Shown: positions 1 through 8,379 of the stretch, piece after piece | Layout of the letters: each line of letters opens with the position of its first letter | How positions within the stretch are numbered: position 1 is the first letter of the stretch | DNA from: Aeromonas aquatica | GTDB taxonomy: Bacteria; Pseudomonadota; Gammaproteobacteria; Enterobacterales; Aeromonadaceae | DNA: 33,177 nt | Assembly (NCBI RefSeq): GCF_000764655.1 | Contig: NZ_JRGL01000023.1 | Span: forward strand, 1 to 33,177 | Reading direction: 5' to 3' | The notes under the pieces: model-generated | Databases searched by the model: none | The model's input: only the letters and a program-made list of their open reading frames with translations | What the model was told of the DNA's origin: nothing | Translations under genes and position numbers: made by a program

Positions 1-1227
1 GAACGGCGACCAGCCGCACAGGTAGAGCAGGTTGCTGTCGTTGACCACATAGGGCTTGCCGAGATCCAGCAGCACCAGGTCGGCGAAATAACCCTCGCGG
101 ATGTAGCCGCGATCCTGCACCTGGAAGCGCTCGGCCACCGCGTGGGAGGTCTTCTTGACGATAGTCTCCAGCGAGAAGACACCGTTGTGGTAGAGCTCCA
201 GCAGCGCCTGCAGGGAGTGCTGCACCAGGGGAACGCCGGACGGCGCCTTGAAGTAGCTGTTCTGCTTCTCTTCCCAGGTGTGGGGGGCGTGGTCGGTGGC
301 GATGATGTCCAGCACGTCGTTGCGCACCGCATCCAGCAGCGCGTGCTGGTCGGCGGCGCTCTTCACCGCCGGGTTGCACTTGATCTGGCTACCCAGGGTG
401 TCGTAGTCCGCCTCGTTGAAGAACAGGTGGTGAACGCATACCTCGGCGGTGATGTTCTTGTCTTTGAGATCCTTCAGATCCGGGGTGGCGGTAAAGAGCG
501 ATAGCTCCTTGGCGGTGGTCAGGTGCAGCACGTGCAGCTTGGCACCGTATTTTTTCGCGAGGCCGACCGCCATGCTGGAGGATTTGTAGCAGGCATCGGC
601 GCTGCGGATGCGGCCGTGTTCGCGCATCGGCACGTCCTCGCCCCACTTGGCGCGGGCCTCGTCTTCCAGCACCTTGATGGAGGGGGTGTCCTCGCAGTGG
701 GTGACTATCATCACCGGGCTCTCGCGGAAGATGGCGGCCAGGGTCTCCTGGTTGTCCACCAGCATGTTGCCGGTGGAGGCACCCATGAAGATCTTGATGC
801 CGCAGGACTGCTTGGGATCGAGCTTCTTGATCTCTTCCAGGTTGTCGTTGGTGGCACCCAGATAGAAGCTGTAGTTGGCGGCGGCGCCCCTGGCGGCTAT
901 CTCGTATTTCGCTTCGAGGGCGTCGATGGTGGTGGTCTGGGGATTGACGTTGGGCATCTCCATGAAGCTGGTGGTGCCCCCGGCCACGGCGGCCCGGGAT
1001 TCACTGGCGATGGTGCCCTTGTGGGTCAGGCCTGGTTCCCGGAAGTGGACCTGATCATCGATCATCCCGGGGATGAGGTGACGGCCAGCGGCATCGATCA
1101 CCACCGCATCCTCTGCCTCGATGTGGGGGGCGATACGGGCGATCCTTTCCCCCTCGATCAGCACGTCGGAGGCATAGATGCGACCTTCGTTGACCAGGGT
1201 GGCGTTCTTGATAAGCAATTTGTTCAT
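1..1227 (-). CDS. Dihydroorotase-like cyclic amidohydrolase (3' end cut by window)
   Basis: Amidohydrolase-superfamily enzyme, most like the dihydroorotases that interconvert carbamoyl-aspartate and dihydroorotate in pyrimidine synthesis. The 409 visible residues start MNKLLIKNATL, with GGAAC upstream of the ATG, and carry DDQVHFREPG (residues 57-66), GIKIFMGAST (143-152, with K145 as the probable carboxylated lysine), a metal-type His in VTHCED (H177) and the IATDHAPHTWEE box. Reading continues to base 1, so the last few dozen residues are outside the window. Odd point: the usual metal-binding HxH of the family reads QVH here (Q59, H61). From memory, a subgroup annotated as dihydroorotase shares DQVHFREPG. 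An allantoinase or hydantoinase-like activity cannot be excluded. The gene diverges from the QueD-like gene with only 79 bases between them. Confidence 0.85.
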   Translation of the reverse strand, partial: MNKLLIKNATLVNEGRIYASDVLIEGERIARIAPHIEAEDAVVIDAAGRHLIPGMIDDQVHFREPGLTHKGTIASESRAAVAGGTTSFMEMPNVNPQTTTIDALEAKYEIAARGAAANYSFYLGATNDNLEEIKKLDPKQSCGIKIFMGASTGNMLVDNQETLAAIFRESPVMIVTHCEDTPSIKVLEDEARAKWGEDVPMREHGRIRSADACYKSSSMAVGLAKKYGAKLHVLHLTTAKELSLFTATPDLKDLKDKNITAEVCVHHLFFNEADYDTLGSQIKCNPAVKSAADQHALLDAVRNDVLDIIATDHAPHTWEEKQNSYFKAPSGVPLVQHSLQALLELYHNGVFSLETIVKKTSHAVAERFQVQDRGYIREGYFADLVLLDLGKPYVVNDSNLLYLCGWSPF

Positions 1228-1306
1228 GGGGGGTTCCAGTTCCTTTGCCGATAATCCGGGGTCATAATATCCCAAACCGCACTTTCTCTGTAGCAAGGCC
1301 TGAGTG

Positions 1307-2182
1307 ATGAAGTTATTTGTAAGAGATTTGACCGTTATCGACTCCAGCTATCTGTGTGAACGCCGTGGCATGGTGGGGGAGAGCTGGCTGGTCGATGTCG
1401 AAATGAGCGGCGAGCTCAATGAGATGAGCATGCTGCTGGACTTCGGCCGGGTGAAGAAACTGATCAAGTCGATCATCGATGAAGAGGTGGATCACAAGCT
1501 GCTGGTGCCGACCGGCTGTGGGCTGGTGCACATAGACGCGCTGGACAACGACGAGTGCACCGTAGATCTGCTGCGCCCGGCTCGCTCCATCCATCTGCGC
1601 AGCCCGTCCCAGGCGTTCGCCTTCATTCCAGCTCCCCAGGTGGACAAGGAGTCGGTGACCCGCTACCTGCTGGCGGTACTGGCCAAGCGGCTGCCGGACA
1701 ACATCAAGGATCTCTCCCTGACCCTGCGCCAGGAGAAGATCGAAGGCGCCTTCTACCACTACAGCCATGGCCTCAAGAAGCACGACGGCAACTGTCAGCG
1801 CATCGCCCACGGTCACCGTTCTCCCATCGAAATCCTGGTGGATGGCGAGCGGGACGAAGAGCTGGAGCTGAACTGGGCCGAGCGTTGGAACGACATCTAC
1901 CTCGGCACCCTGGAAGACCAGGTGGCCCTGTCCGAGCTGGAGCTGAGCGATCTGGCCAAGACCCAGCTGGCTGAGCATCACCTTGGCTTCAAGTACGTGG
2001 CGCCCCAGGGGCTGTTCCAGCTCGCCATGCCGGCGAGCGAGGTGGAGATGATCGACACCGACACCACCATAGAGCTGCTGGCGCACCATATCGCCCGCGA
2101 GGTGAAGCAGCTGGTGGGGGACAAGTTCGTGAAGATCGTGGCCTATGAAGGGGTCGGCAAAGGCGCCATCGCCTACGCCTGA
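1307..2182 (+). CDS. Two-fold 6-pyruvoyl/6-carboxy-tetrahydropterin synthase-like protein (QueD family)
   Basis: A 291-residue protein of the PTPS/QueD T-fold family, which acts on dihydroneopterin triphosphate in queuosine or pterin synthesis. The C-terminal part carries the active-site signature: H154, C163 (GNCQRIAHGH) and the zinc pair H168/H170. The N-terminal part shows the family's later segment, LLDFGRVKKLIKSIIDEEVDHK (split here as LLDFGRVKKL and IKSIIDEEVDHK, residues 43-63), without its own His/Cys set. The gene therefore looks like two T-folds with only one catalytic centre, about twice the length of E. coli QueD. A GTG lies one codon earlier at 1304, but AAGG at 1294-1297 is better spaced for ATG 1307. 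It ends at a bidirectional terminator shared with the chemotaxis gene. The exact substrate is unknown. Confidence 0.8.
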   Translation: MKLFVRDLTVIDSSYLCERRGMVGESWLVDVEMSGELNEMSMLLDFGRVKKLIKSIIDEEVDHKLLVPTGCGLVHIDALDNDECTVDLLRPARSIHLRSPSQAFAFIPAPQVDKESVTRYLLAVLAKRLPDNIKDLSLTLRQEKIEGAFYHYSHGLKKHDGNCQRIAHGHRSPIEILVDGERDEELELNWAERWNDIYLGTLEDQVALSELELSDLAKTQLAEHHLGFKYVAPQGLFQLAMPASEVEMIDTDTTIELLAHHIAREVKQLVGDKFVKIVAYEGVGKGAIAYA

Positions 2183-2207
2183 TAGCGGCATCCGCCCGCC
2201 ATCGATA

Positions 2208-2233
2208 AAGAAGGCTCCCTCGGGAGCCTTCTT
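2208..2233. terminator. Bidirectional terminator
   Basis: A perfect 12-bp stem (AAGAAGGCTCCC / GGGAGCCTTCTT) with a 2-base loop lies between two convergent genes. On the - strand it is followed by a short T-rich tail, and it serves both the QueD-like gene and the chemotaxis receptor. Confidence 0.85.
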
Positions 2234-2270
2234 GCTGTCTGGATGTTAACTAACCGCCTCGTGACAGGGC

Positions 2271-4283
2271 TCAGGCGCTGAGCCGGAAGCGCTGCACCAG
2301 CCCCTCCTGCTGCTCGGCCAGGGAGTCGAGTTGCTGGCTGGTCTCGGCCACTTTCTCGATCCCCTGATAGTTGAGATCCGAGATGTCGGAGATGCGGTTG
2401 AGGTTGGTGGCGATGTCGGCGCTGGTGGCCTGCTGCTGCTCGGCGGCGGAGGCTATCTGGCTCGACATGTCGCTGATCAGCACCACTATTCCCTGCACCT
2501 CCTCCATGGCGTTGTTGGCCTGGGAGCTCTGATCCATGCAGCTGTCCATCTCGCGGGAGCACTCCTGCATGACGTTGACCGCCCGGGCGACCCCCTGCTG
2601 CAGGTTCTCTATCATGGTCTGGATCTCGCTGGTGGACTGGGCGGTGCGCCCGGCCAGGCTGCGCACCTCGTCCGCCACCACCGCGAAGCCGCGACCCTGC
2701 TCACCGGCACGGGCCGCCTCGATGGCGGCATTGAGCGCCAGCAAGTTGGTCTGCTCGGCGATGCCGCGGATGACGTCGAGGATGTTGCCAATCTGGCCGC
2801 TCATGGCGCTCACGTCACCGATCACCTTGCCGGTCTGCTGCAGCTTGCCCGCCAGTTGATGGGTGGTGGTGATGTTGCCGGCCATCACCTTGCGGCCCAT
2901 CTGTGACGCCTTCTCCACATCCTGCACCCGCTCCAGGGTCTGGTTGGCGGCCTGGGCCACCTCCCGTACCGAGGCTTCCATCTGGGTCATGGCGGCGGCG
3001 ACCGAGGCGGTCTCCTGGCGCTGTTTCTCCAGATCGGCGCGCACCGATTCTGTGGTGTGGCGGTTGTCATGGGCGGCGCTGTTGAGCTGGTTGGAGGCAA
3101 GGGAGAGCTGCCTGAGCACGTCGCCCATCTGCTGGATCAGCAGGTTGAGCTGGCTGCCGAGCTGGCCGAATTCGTTCTGGCTCTTGAAGCCGACACGCTG
3201 GGTCATGTCCCCCTGGGTCACCTCGGTCAGCACCCGCAGCAATTCTTTCAGCGGGCGACGGATGGCCTTGCCCAGGGTGTAGGCGACCAGGATGGCGACG
3301 AAGATGGCGATGGCGATGCTGATGGCCTGGGTGAGGGTGCTCCGGGTCTGCACCTGATCGGAGGCGCGGATGCTGTTGTTCATCAACTGCTGGCTCTGGG
3401 CGGTGATCCCCTCCAGCTTGTTCTGGATGCCGACGATGAGCTGGCTCGCCTGCTTGCTCTGCTCACGCATGCTCTGCTGTTGCTTCATCAGCGCCAGGTA
3501 CTGGGCGAGCACCCCTTCATTGGCCGTGGTATCGCGCACGAAGCCATGGACGTAGTGGCCCATGTTGTTGTCAAAATCCTTGAGCTCCCCCTGCAGATCC
3601 TTGATGGTGCTGTTGAAGCTCTCGATCTGCATCTTGTTGCGCTTGAGCGCCCCTTCGATGGGGGCGGGGATGCTCTGGTTGAGGGCATCCATGGTGGAGA
3701 GTTCGATGGCGGAGAGCTTGGTGGTCAGGGTCTCGGACAGCATCTTGATGAAGCTGTCGTCGATGGCAACCATCATGTCGCCGAGGTTCTTCTTGAACTG
3801 GGGCAGGCTGACCTGGAACTGGCCCTTGGCCTGATTGACCTTGTGCAGCCGGGTGAGCAGGGCTTCGTGCTCGGTGGGCAGGGTCTGGGTCAGCTGCAGG
3901 TAGTCGCCGACCAGCTTGTCGAGGGCGGCCATCTCTCCTTGCAGCTCGGGATGTGATGCCACCTGCAGCTTGAGGCTCGCCAGCATCTTGTCGACCTGGG
4001 CCTTGGCCTGCTGCAGCTCGGCCACTTCCGCCGGCAGTTGCTTGGGATCCTGTTCGGTCAGCACGTCGGTGAGCCACTTGTTGGCGCTGAGCAGGCTTAT
4101 CTGGGTTTGGCTGCTGGCGATCACCAGCGGCATGGATTGCTGCGTTACCTGATCCAGCGCCTCATTGAGCTCGCTCTGGCTCTTGAACGTCAGCACCGAG
4201 CTGGCCACCATCACGGCGACCAGGATGGCAAAGCCTAAATAGACTCTCTGTAAGATCGAGAGGTCTGACATGGTTTGTTTCAT
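2271..4283 (-). CDS. Methyl-accepting chemotaxis protein
   Basis: A 670-residue transmembrane chemoreceptor that signals through CheA/CheW to the flagellar motor. Order: TM1 (about residues 15-34), a long helical periplasmic sensor (about 35-315, roughly 280 residues, compatible with a helical bimodular domain), TM2 (about 318-338), HAMP (about 338-392) and a cytoplasmic signalling coiled coil. The hairpin tip carries the hallmark [20 protein letters not shown] (about residues 508-527). There is no NWETF-type CheR-docking pentapeptide at the C-terminus (it ends FRLSA). The frame stays open upstream to 4406, but the start at 4283 is preferred: it has GCGGGA upstream, places TM1 near the N-terminus, and lies downstream of the candidate sigma-28 promoter. 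The ligand cannot be told from sequence. Confidence 0.95.
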   Translation of the reverse strand: MKQTMSDLSILQRVYLGFAILVAVMVASSVLTFKSQSELNEALDQVTQQSMPLVIASSQTQISLLSANKWLTDVLTEQDPKQLPAEVAELQQAKAQVDKMLASLKLQVASHPELQGEMAALDKLVGDYLQLTQTLPTEHEALLTRLHKVNQAKGQFQVSLPQFKKNLGDMMVAIDDSFIKMLSETLTTKLSAIELSTMDALNQSIPAPIEGALKRNKMQIESFNSTIKDLQGELKDFDNNMGHYVHGFVRDTTANEGVLAQYLALMKQQQSMREQSKQASQLIVGIQNKLEGITAQSQQLMNNSIRASDQVQTRSTLTQAISIAIAIFVAILVAYTLGKAIRRPLKELLRVLTEVTQGDMTQRVGFKSQNEFGQLGSQLNLLIQQMGDVLRQLSLASNQLNSAAHDNRHTTESVRADLEKQRQETASVAAAMTQMEASVREVAQAANQTLERVQDVEKASQMGRKVMAGNITTTHQLAGKLQQTGKVIGDVSAMSGQIGNILDVIRGIAEQTNLLALNAAIEAARAGEQGRGFAVVADEVRSLAGRTAQSTSEIQTMIENLQQGVARAVNVMQECSREMDSCMDQSSQANNAMEEVQGIVVLISDMSSQIASAAEQQQATSADIATNLNRISDISDLNYQGIEKVAETSQQLDSLAEQQEGLVQRFRLSA

Positions 4284-4389
4284 TATTGTCCCGCTTTCTG
4301 TGCAAAAGTCCCTTGCCTGAGTACCCCGTCCCTTTGATACCCTGCATGGCCGGTAGGCGATACCTGCGGTACGGAGGACGTCATTCTCA

Positions 4390-4416
4390 CTATCGGTATT
4401 CTTCACAATAACTGAA
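4390..4416 (-). promoter_or_regulatory. Candidate sigma-28 (FliA) promoter for the chemotaxis receptor
   Basis: On the - strand the sequence reads TTCAGTTA, 11 bases, ACCGATAG. The enteric FliA consensus is TAAAGTTT-N11-GCCGATAA, so 5/8 and 6/8 positions match at the exact spacing, including the CCGATA core. It lies about 107 bases upstream of the preferred start. Chemoreceptor genes are typical FliA targets. Confidence 0.45.
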
Positions 4417-4538
4417 GGGATTGGGACAACGGCTGTGCCAAATATCGGCTTGTGTCACACTTGACGACCCCCGGCGGCGTTTTTGGGAGTCGCTTGAGGT
4501 TTATTTTGAATTTTCTTTTTCATATAAAGGAGTTACCC

Positions 4539-4889
4539 ATGGCGCAAGAAACCATTTTCAGCAAAATCATCCGCAAAGAGATCCCCGCCGACATCCTTTA
4601 TCAAGACGATCTGGTGACCGCGTTTCGCGACATCCAGCCCAAGGCCAAGACCCACATCCTGATCGTGCCCAATGTGCTGATCCCCACCGTCAACGACGTC
4701 GAGCCGGATCACGAGCTGGCGCTGGGCCGGATGTTCACCGTGGCCCGCAAGCTGGCGAGCGAGGCCGGGATCGCCGAGAACGGCTATCGCCTGATCATGA
4801 ACTGCAACCGCCACGGCGGGCAGGAGGTCTACCACATCCATATGCATCTGGTCGGCGGTCAGCCGCTGGGGCCGCTGCTCAGCCTGTGA
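4539..4889 (+). CDS. hinT: HIT-family purine nucleoside phosphoramidase HinT
   Basis: A 116-residue cytoplasmic HIT-domain hydrolase of the HinT type, which cleaves AMP-lysine and other nucleoside phosphoramidates. It carries the histidine triad H99-I-H101-M-H103 ([12 protein letters not shown]) and the N-terminal [18 protein letters not shown] block typical of enteric HinT (119 residues in E. coli). The start is set by AAAGGAG at 4526-4532, six bases before the ATG. It heads a run in which each following gene is close or overlapping; the next gene's ATG overlaps this stop (TGATG). The same gene heads the ycfL-lpoB-thiK cluster in E. coli. Confidence 0.97.
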   Translation: MAQETIFSKIIRKEIPADILYQDDLVTAFRDIQPKAKTHILIVPNVLIPTVNDVEPDHELALGRMFTVARKLASEAGIAENGYRLIMNCNRHGGQEVYHIHMHLVGGQPLGPLLSL

Positions 4890-6310
4890 TGCGTCCCGCC
4901 TCTTTGACCGGTCTGCTGTTGGCCGGTCTGCTGCTGGGGGGCTGCGCCTCCCACTGGCAGGACATCTTCGTCTCCTATTCGGATCAGATGGTACCCCTGC
5001 GCAACTTGTTGCTGCAGGGCAAGAGCGCCGAGGCGCTGCCCGAGGTGCGCGACTCCCAACTGGGGGACGACACCTATGTGCTCGATCGCCTCGAGCAGGG
5101 ACGCATCGCCTGGCTCGCCGGCCAGGACGGGGGCAGCAAGCAGGCCTTCGCCGCCGCCGACAACCGTCTCGCCTGGGAAGACAACCAGGCCGAATACCGC
5201 GTGAGCCATGGCCTGGCCCAGGCGGGCAGCCTGCTCACCAACGATCAGACCATGGCCTATCGGGTGCCCGATTACGAGCGCACCATGCTGCACCACTATC
5301 AGGCCCTCAATTACCTGCAGCGGGGAGATGCCGAGGGCGCCCTGGTGGAGGTGCGCCGCGCCAACCAGGTGCAGGAGCAGGCCCTCAAGGCGCGGGCCGG
5401 CGAGGTGCAAGCGGTCAGACAGAAGGGGGAGGACCGCAGCCCCGAGGGGCAGATGCGCCAGCTCATGTCGCGCGGGGCGCCGGATCTCGATCGGCTGATC
5501 GGCCAGGTGAAGAACGGTTTCCAGAACGCCTACACCTTCTACTTCTCCGGGGTGCTCTACGAGGCGAGCGGGGATCTCAACGATGCCTGGGTCGACTATC
5601 AGCGCGGCTACCAGATTGCGCCGGACAACCAGAGCCTGCAGGATGCCCTGCTGCGCCTCGCGGTGCTGCGCGGATCCCAAGACGAGCTCAAGGCGACCGA
5701 GCAGAAGCTGGGCCGCAAGGCGCCGCCACTGGCCAAGCATCAGGGCCAGCTGGTGGTGCTGTTTGAAGATGGCTTGATCCCGGCGCGGCGGGAACTCTTC
5801 CTGCCGCTGCCCATCTCCACCTCAAACGGGGATTTTCGTACCTTTACCGTGGCTGTGCCCTATTACGACAACAGGGCCAGCGACACCGGCCCCCTGGCGG
5901 TGAGCGTGGGCAATCGCAGCGGGCAGACCAGCCCGCTGGTGCGCCTCGAGGCGCTGGCCGCCAAGGATCTGCAGGAGCGGCTGCCGGCCATGCTGACTCG
6001 CCAGGCGCTGCGGCTGCTCACCAAGGAGCAGGTGCGGCGCAGCGCCGCCAAGGAGGGGGGCGATGTGGGCAATATTCTGGTCGGCATCTTCAACACCCTG
6101 TCCGAGCGCGCCGACACCCGCAGCTGGGTGACGCTGCCGGCCCAGGCCGCGAGCTGGCAGGGCATGCTGCCTGCCGGCGAGGTGCGGCTCAGCCTCGGCG
6201 CCGGCAGCGCCGCGCGCCAGCTGCCGCTGACCATCCACGAGGGGCGCACCACCCTGGTGTGGGTGCAGCGGCTCGGCGCCGGACTGACCACCCGGGTAAT
6301 GCCGCTCTAG
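4889..6310 (+). CDS. COG3014-type lipoprotein with TPR-like repeats
   Basis: A predicted 473-residue outer-membrane lipoprotein. The short signal peptide ends in a lipobox, LLLGGC, with C19 as the lipidated residue; the next residue is Ala, which gives no inner-membrane retention signal. The middle (about 130-270) is helical and repeat-like (HHYQALNYLQRGDAEGALVE, YTFYFSGVLYEASGDLNDAW), suggesting TPR-type scaffolding. The C-terminal third is more beta-rich. I recognise it as the COG3014 family of unknown function found in Vibrio and Aeromonas. It is absent from the corresponding E. coli cluster. Start overlap with hinT implies translational coupling. Position next to ycfL and lpoB suggests an envelope or peptidoglycan role, which is inference only. 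Confidence 0.8.
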   Translation: MRPASLTGLLLAGLLLGGCASHWQDIFVSYSDQMVPLRNLLLQGKSAEALPEVRDSQLGDDTYVLDRLEQGRIAWLAGQDGGSKQAFAAADNRLAWEDNQAEYRVSHGLAQAGSLLTNDQTMAYRVPDYERTMLHHYQALNYLQRGDAEGALVEVRRANQVQEQALKARAGEVQAVRQKGEDRSPEGQMRQLMSRGAPDLDRLIGQVKNGFQNAYTFYFSGVLYEASGDLNDAWVDYQRGYQIAPDNQSLQDALLRLAVLRGSQDELKATEQKLGRKAPPLAKHQGQLVVLFEDGLIPARRELFLPLPISTSNGDFRTFTVAVPYYDNRASDTGPLAVSVGNRSGQTSPLVRLEALAAKDLQERLPAMLTRQALRLLTKEQVRRSAAKEGGDVGNILVGIFNTLSERADTRSWVTLPAQAASWQGMLPAGEVRLSLGAGSAARQLPLTIHEGRTTLVWVQRLGAGLTTRVMPL

Positions 6311-6376
6311 CGGCCGGCCCGGTCTGTTTTCACCCTATCGATCGCCCCCGACCGGGACGATCCCAAGGAGACGATG

Positions 6377-6775
6377 ATGAAAGCCTGTTATGCAGCCTTT
6401 GGCCTGATGCTGCTGTTGTCCGCCTGTGCCACCAACACCTCGGGGGTGGCACTCTATGCCCCAGCGGGGGGCGCGGCCCAGCTCGAGCTGCACCAGAATA
6501 TCGACGTTACCCTGACCGAGCAGAGTCGCCGCGAGCAAAACGGCCTGCTGCAGGTCAATGTGATCCTGGCCAGTACCCAGTCGGGGGACAGCCATCTGCA
6601 GTACCTGTTCTATTGGTATGATGGCAGCGGTCAGGAGGTGGCCAGCGATGGCCGCGGTTGGACCCCCATCAAGCTCCACGGCCACCAGAGCCGCACCCTG
6701 ACTGCCTTGGCGCCGAACGCGAGCGCCCAGGGATACAGGGTCTATGTACGCGAAGTGATTGAGGAATCGAACTGA
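6377..6775 (+). CDS. ycfL: YcfL-family lipoprotein
   Basis: A predicted lipoprotein of about 132 residues with signal peptide and lipobox LLSAC (Cys near residue 16), followed by a small beta-rich domain. Length and position immediately before lpoB match E. coli YcfL (DUF1425). Two in-frame ATGs exist at 6374 and 6377; AAGGAG at 6365-6370 gives the better six-base spacing to 6377. It overlaps lpoB by TGATG. No biochemical function is established for the family. The conserved pairing with lpoB suggests a link with peptidoglycan synthase control. Confidence 0.85.
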   Translation: MKACYAAFGLMLLLSACATNTSGVALYAPAGGAAQLELHQNIDVTLTEQSRREQNGLLQVNVILASTQSGDSHLQYLFYWYDGSGQEVASDGRGWTPIKLHGHQSRTLTALAPNASAQGYRVYVREVIEESN

Positions 6776-7371
6776 TGAAAATGAACCATGCCCTGCTGAT
6801 CCTGAGCGGTGCCCTGCTGCTCGGCGGCTGCTCCAGCACCACCGTCAGCTATGGCGACGCGACCGAAACCGAGACGGTGACCGTGGATTACGGCTCCTCC
6901 GACCTGCAGGCCATCGCCGACAAGATGGCGGACTCCATGCTGAGCTCCCCGGCGACGGCCGAGATCACCGCAGGCGGCCGCCCGGTGATGTTCATGGACT
7001 CCATCCGCAACAAGACCTCGGAGCACATCGACACCGAGGCCATCACCGACACCCTCCGCACCAAGCTGCTGCGGGCGGGCAAGTTCCGCTTCGTCGACAT
7101 GAGCAAGGTGAGCGCGGTCAAGCAACAGCTCGAATACCAGCAGGGCAGCGGCATGGTGGATCCCGCCTCCATGGTGCGCCTCGGCAAGCAGACCGGGGCC
7201 CGCTACATGGTCTATGGCAACCTGGCCAGCATCGTCAAGGACAACGGCAAGGTGAAGGACGTCTACTACCAGATGACCATGAACCTGATGGATCTGGAGA
7301 ACGGCGAGCTGTTGTGGGCCGATCAGAAAGAGATCCGCAAGCAGGCGAAGAAGTCGACCTTTGGCTGGTAA
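6775..7371 (+). CDS. lpoB: Penicillin-binding-protein activator lipoprotein LpoB
   Basis: A 198-residue outer-membrane lipoprotein of the LpoB family, which in E. coli reaches through the periplasm to stimulate the synthase PBP1b. Lipobox LLGGC with C19. The core domain (about residues 65-198) has the recognisable block PVMFMDSIRNKTSEHIDTE, then LLRAGKFRFVD and ARYMVYGNL. E. coli LpoB has a long proline-rich flexible linker after the lipid anchor. Here the segment between C19 and about residue 45 is short, Ser/Thr-rich and has no proline, so reach across the periplasm may differ. The start overlaps the ycfL stop. A second ATG two codons in (6781) is possible. The 3' end may overlap the next gene by 11 bases. 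Confidence 0.9.
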   Translation: MKMNHALLILSGALLLGGCSSTTVSYGDATETETVTVDYGSSDLQAIADKMADSMLSSPATAEITAGGRPVMFMDSIRNKTSEHIDTEAITDTLRTKLLRAGKFRFVDMSKVSAVKQQLEYQQGSGMVDPASMVRLGKQTGARYMVYGNLASIVKDNGKVKDVYYQMTMNLMDLENGELLWADQKEIRKQAKKSTFGW

Positions 7372-8245
7372 GGGGAACACGACTTCAGGTCGTCCGGACA
7401 GGCAGTCCGGGGATCTGGCAGAGCTGAGCCTGCTGGCCAGCCTGCCCGACCCCTGGTGCCAGGGGCGACTCGAGCCCCTGAGTCTTGGCCTGACCAACTG
7501 CAACTACCGGCTGCGCCTCCCCTCGGGGCGCAGCTATTTTTTGCGGTGCGGGCACCCGGATCCCCTGCGCCTCGGCATAGACCGCGCCACCGAGTGGCAG
7601 CTCTACCAGGGCGCCGTGGGGCAGGGGCTGGCCCTGCCTTGCCATCACAGCGAACCCGCCTGTGGTCTGATGCTGCTGGACTGGTGCGACGAGCCGAACT
7701 GGCTGGTGGCACCCCCGCCGCCGGAGGCACAACCGCGGCTGCTGGCCGAGGTGCTCGGCCGCATGCACCGTTTGGCGTTGCCCAACGTGGTGATGGCGGT
7801 GCGCGCCCACGCCGCCGGTTATCGGGCGCGGTTGGCCCGAGTGCCCGCCTGGTTGCCGGCGCTGGAGCGGGGCCTGCTCGCGAGCCGGGAGCCGGACGAT
7901 TGCTGGCTCCCTTGCCACCACGATCTCAATCCGGCAAATTTGTTGGGAAGCAGGCCCTGGGTCATCGACTGGGAGTATGGTGCCGCCGGTCACCCGGGCT
8001 TCGAGCTCGCCAGCATAGTGCGTACCCATGGCTGGAGCGAAGAACAGCAGTGCCAGTTGGAGAGCTGCTATCTTGAAGGCAGGGGAGGCACTCATAAGCT
8101 GCTCAATGCCAAAGGATTTCAGGCCGAGGCCTTCCTGCCCTGGGTCGACTACATCGGCCTGTTGTGGGCCCTGTTGATGAGCGAGCAACAACCGGGGCCC
8201 GAATATCAGTCATTGATCGACACCAATCGTCGACGACTGGAGTGA
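7361..8245 (+). CDS. thiK: Thiamine kinase-like phosphotransferase
   Basis: Choline-kinase/aminoglycoside-phosphotransferase fold protein, about 294 residues from the furthest start. It shows LGLTNCNYRL as a nucleotide-loop-like segment, the catalytic HHDLNPANLL (D188, N193) and the DFG-equivalent VIDWEYGAAG (D203). The pattern and the position after lpoB match thiK (ycfN), which phosphorylates thiamine for salvage. The start is unclear: no ATG or GTG lies near the beginning. TTG 7361 overlaps lpoB by 11 bases, and a good AGGGGA at 7370-7376 points instead to a non-standard codon near 7380. Activity on thiamine is inferred from synteny. E. coli has nagZ next; here the cluster ends. Confidence 0.75.
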   Translation: MAGKGNTTSGRPDRQSGDLAELSLLASLPDPWCQGRLEPLSLGLTNCNYRLRLPSGRSYFLRCGHPDPLRLGIDRATEWQLYQGAVGQGLALPCHHSEPACGLMLLDWCDEPNWLVAPPPPEAQPRLLAEVLGRMHRLALPNVVMAVRAHAAGYRARLARVPAWLPALERGLLASREPDDCWLPCHHDLNPANLLGSRPWVIDWEYGAAGHPGFELASIVRTHGWSEEQQCQLESCYLEGRGGTHKLLNAKGFQAEAFLPWVDYIGLLWALLMSEQQPGPEYQSLIDTNRRRLE

Positions 8246-8379
8246 GACAGGGTGGACCCCGCGCCGCGAGGGTCATCTGCGTTATGGCTAGCGTGATTCG
8301 ATAACCATCTAAAAATATTAACTATTTTCAACATTCTCCGCTGGGCACAGGCCCGGTTCTTCACTGACAGGAGTCATGC
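8246..8379. other. Intergenic gap after thiK: GC hairpin and AT-rich promoter-like stretch
   Basis: A GC hairpin at 8255-8274 (GACCC/GGGTC arms with inner CGC/GCG) follows the thiK-like gene but lacks a T-run, so termination there would be weak. Downstream, 8296-8337 is AT-rich and probably holds the promoter of the DUF6279 lipoprotein. I could not assign convincing -35/-10 boxes. Confidence 0.35.

Noticed and set aside
4441..4538. TTGACG (4461) or TTGAGG (4494) as -35 of a hinT promoter
   Set aside because: No -10 box lies at acceptable spacing. TATAAA at 4523 is too far from either and overlaps the ribosome-binding site.
4421..6310. A long N-terminal extension fusing the hinT region to the COG3014 lipoprotein
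   Set aside because: It reads through hinT in the wrong frame. The lipoprotein signal peptide and the TGATG overlap set the start at 4889.
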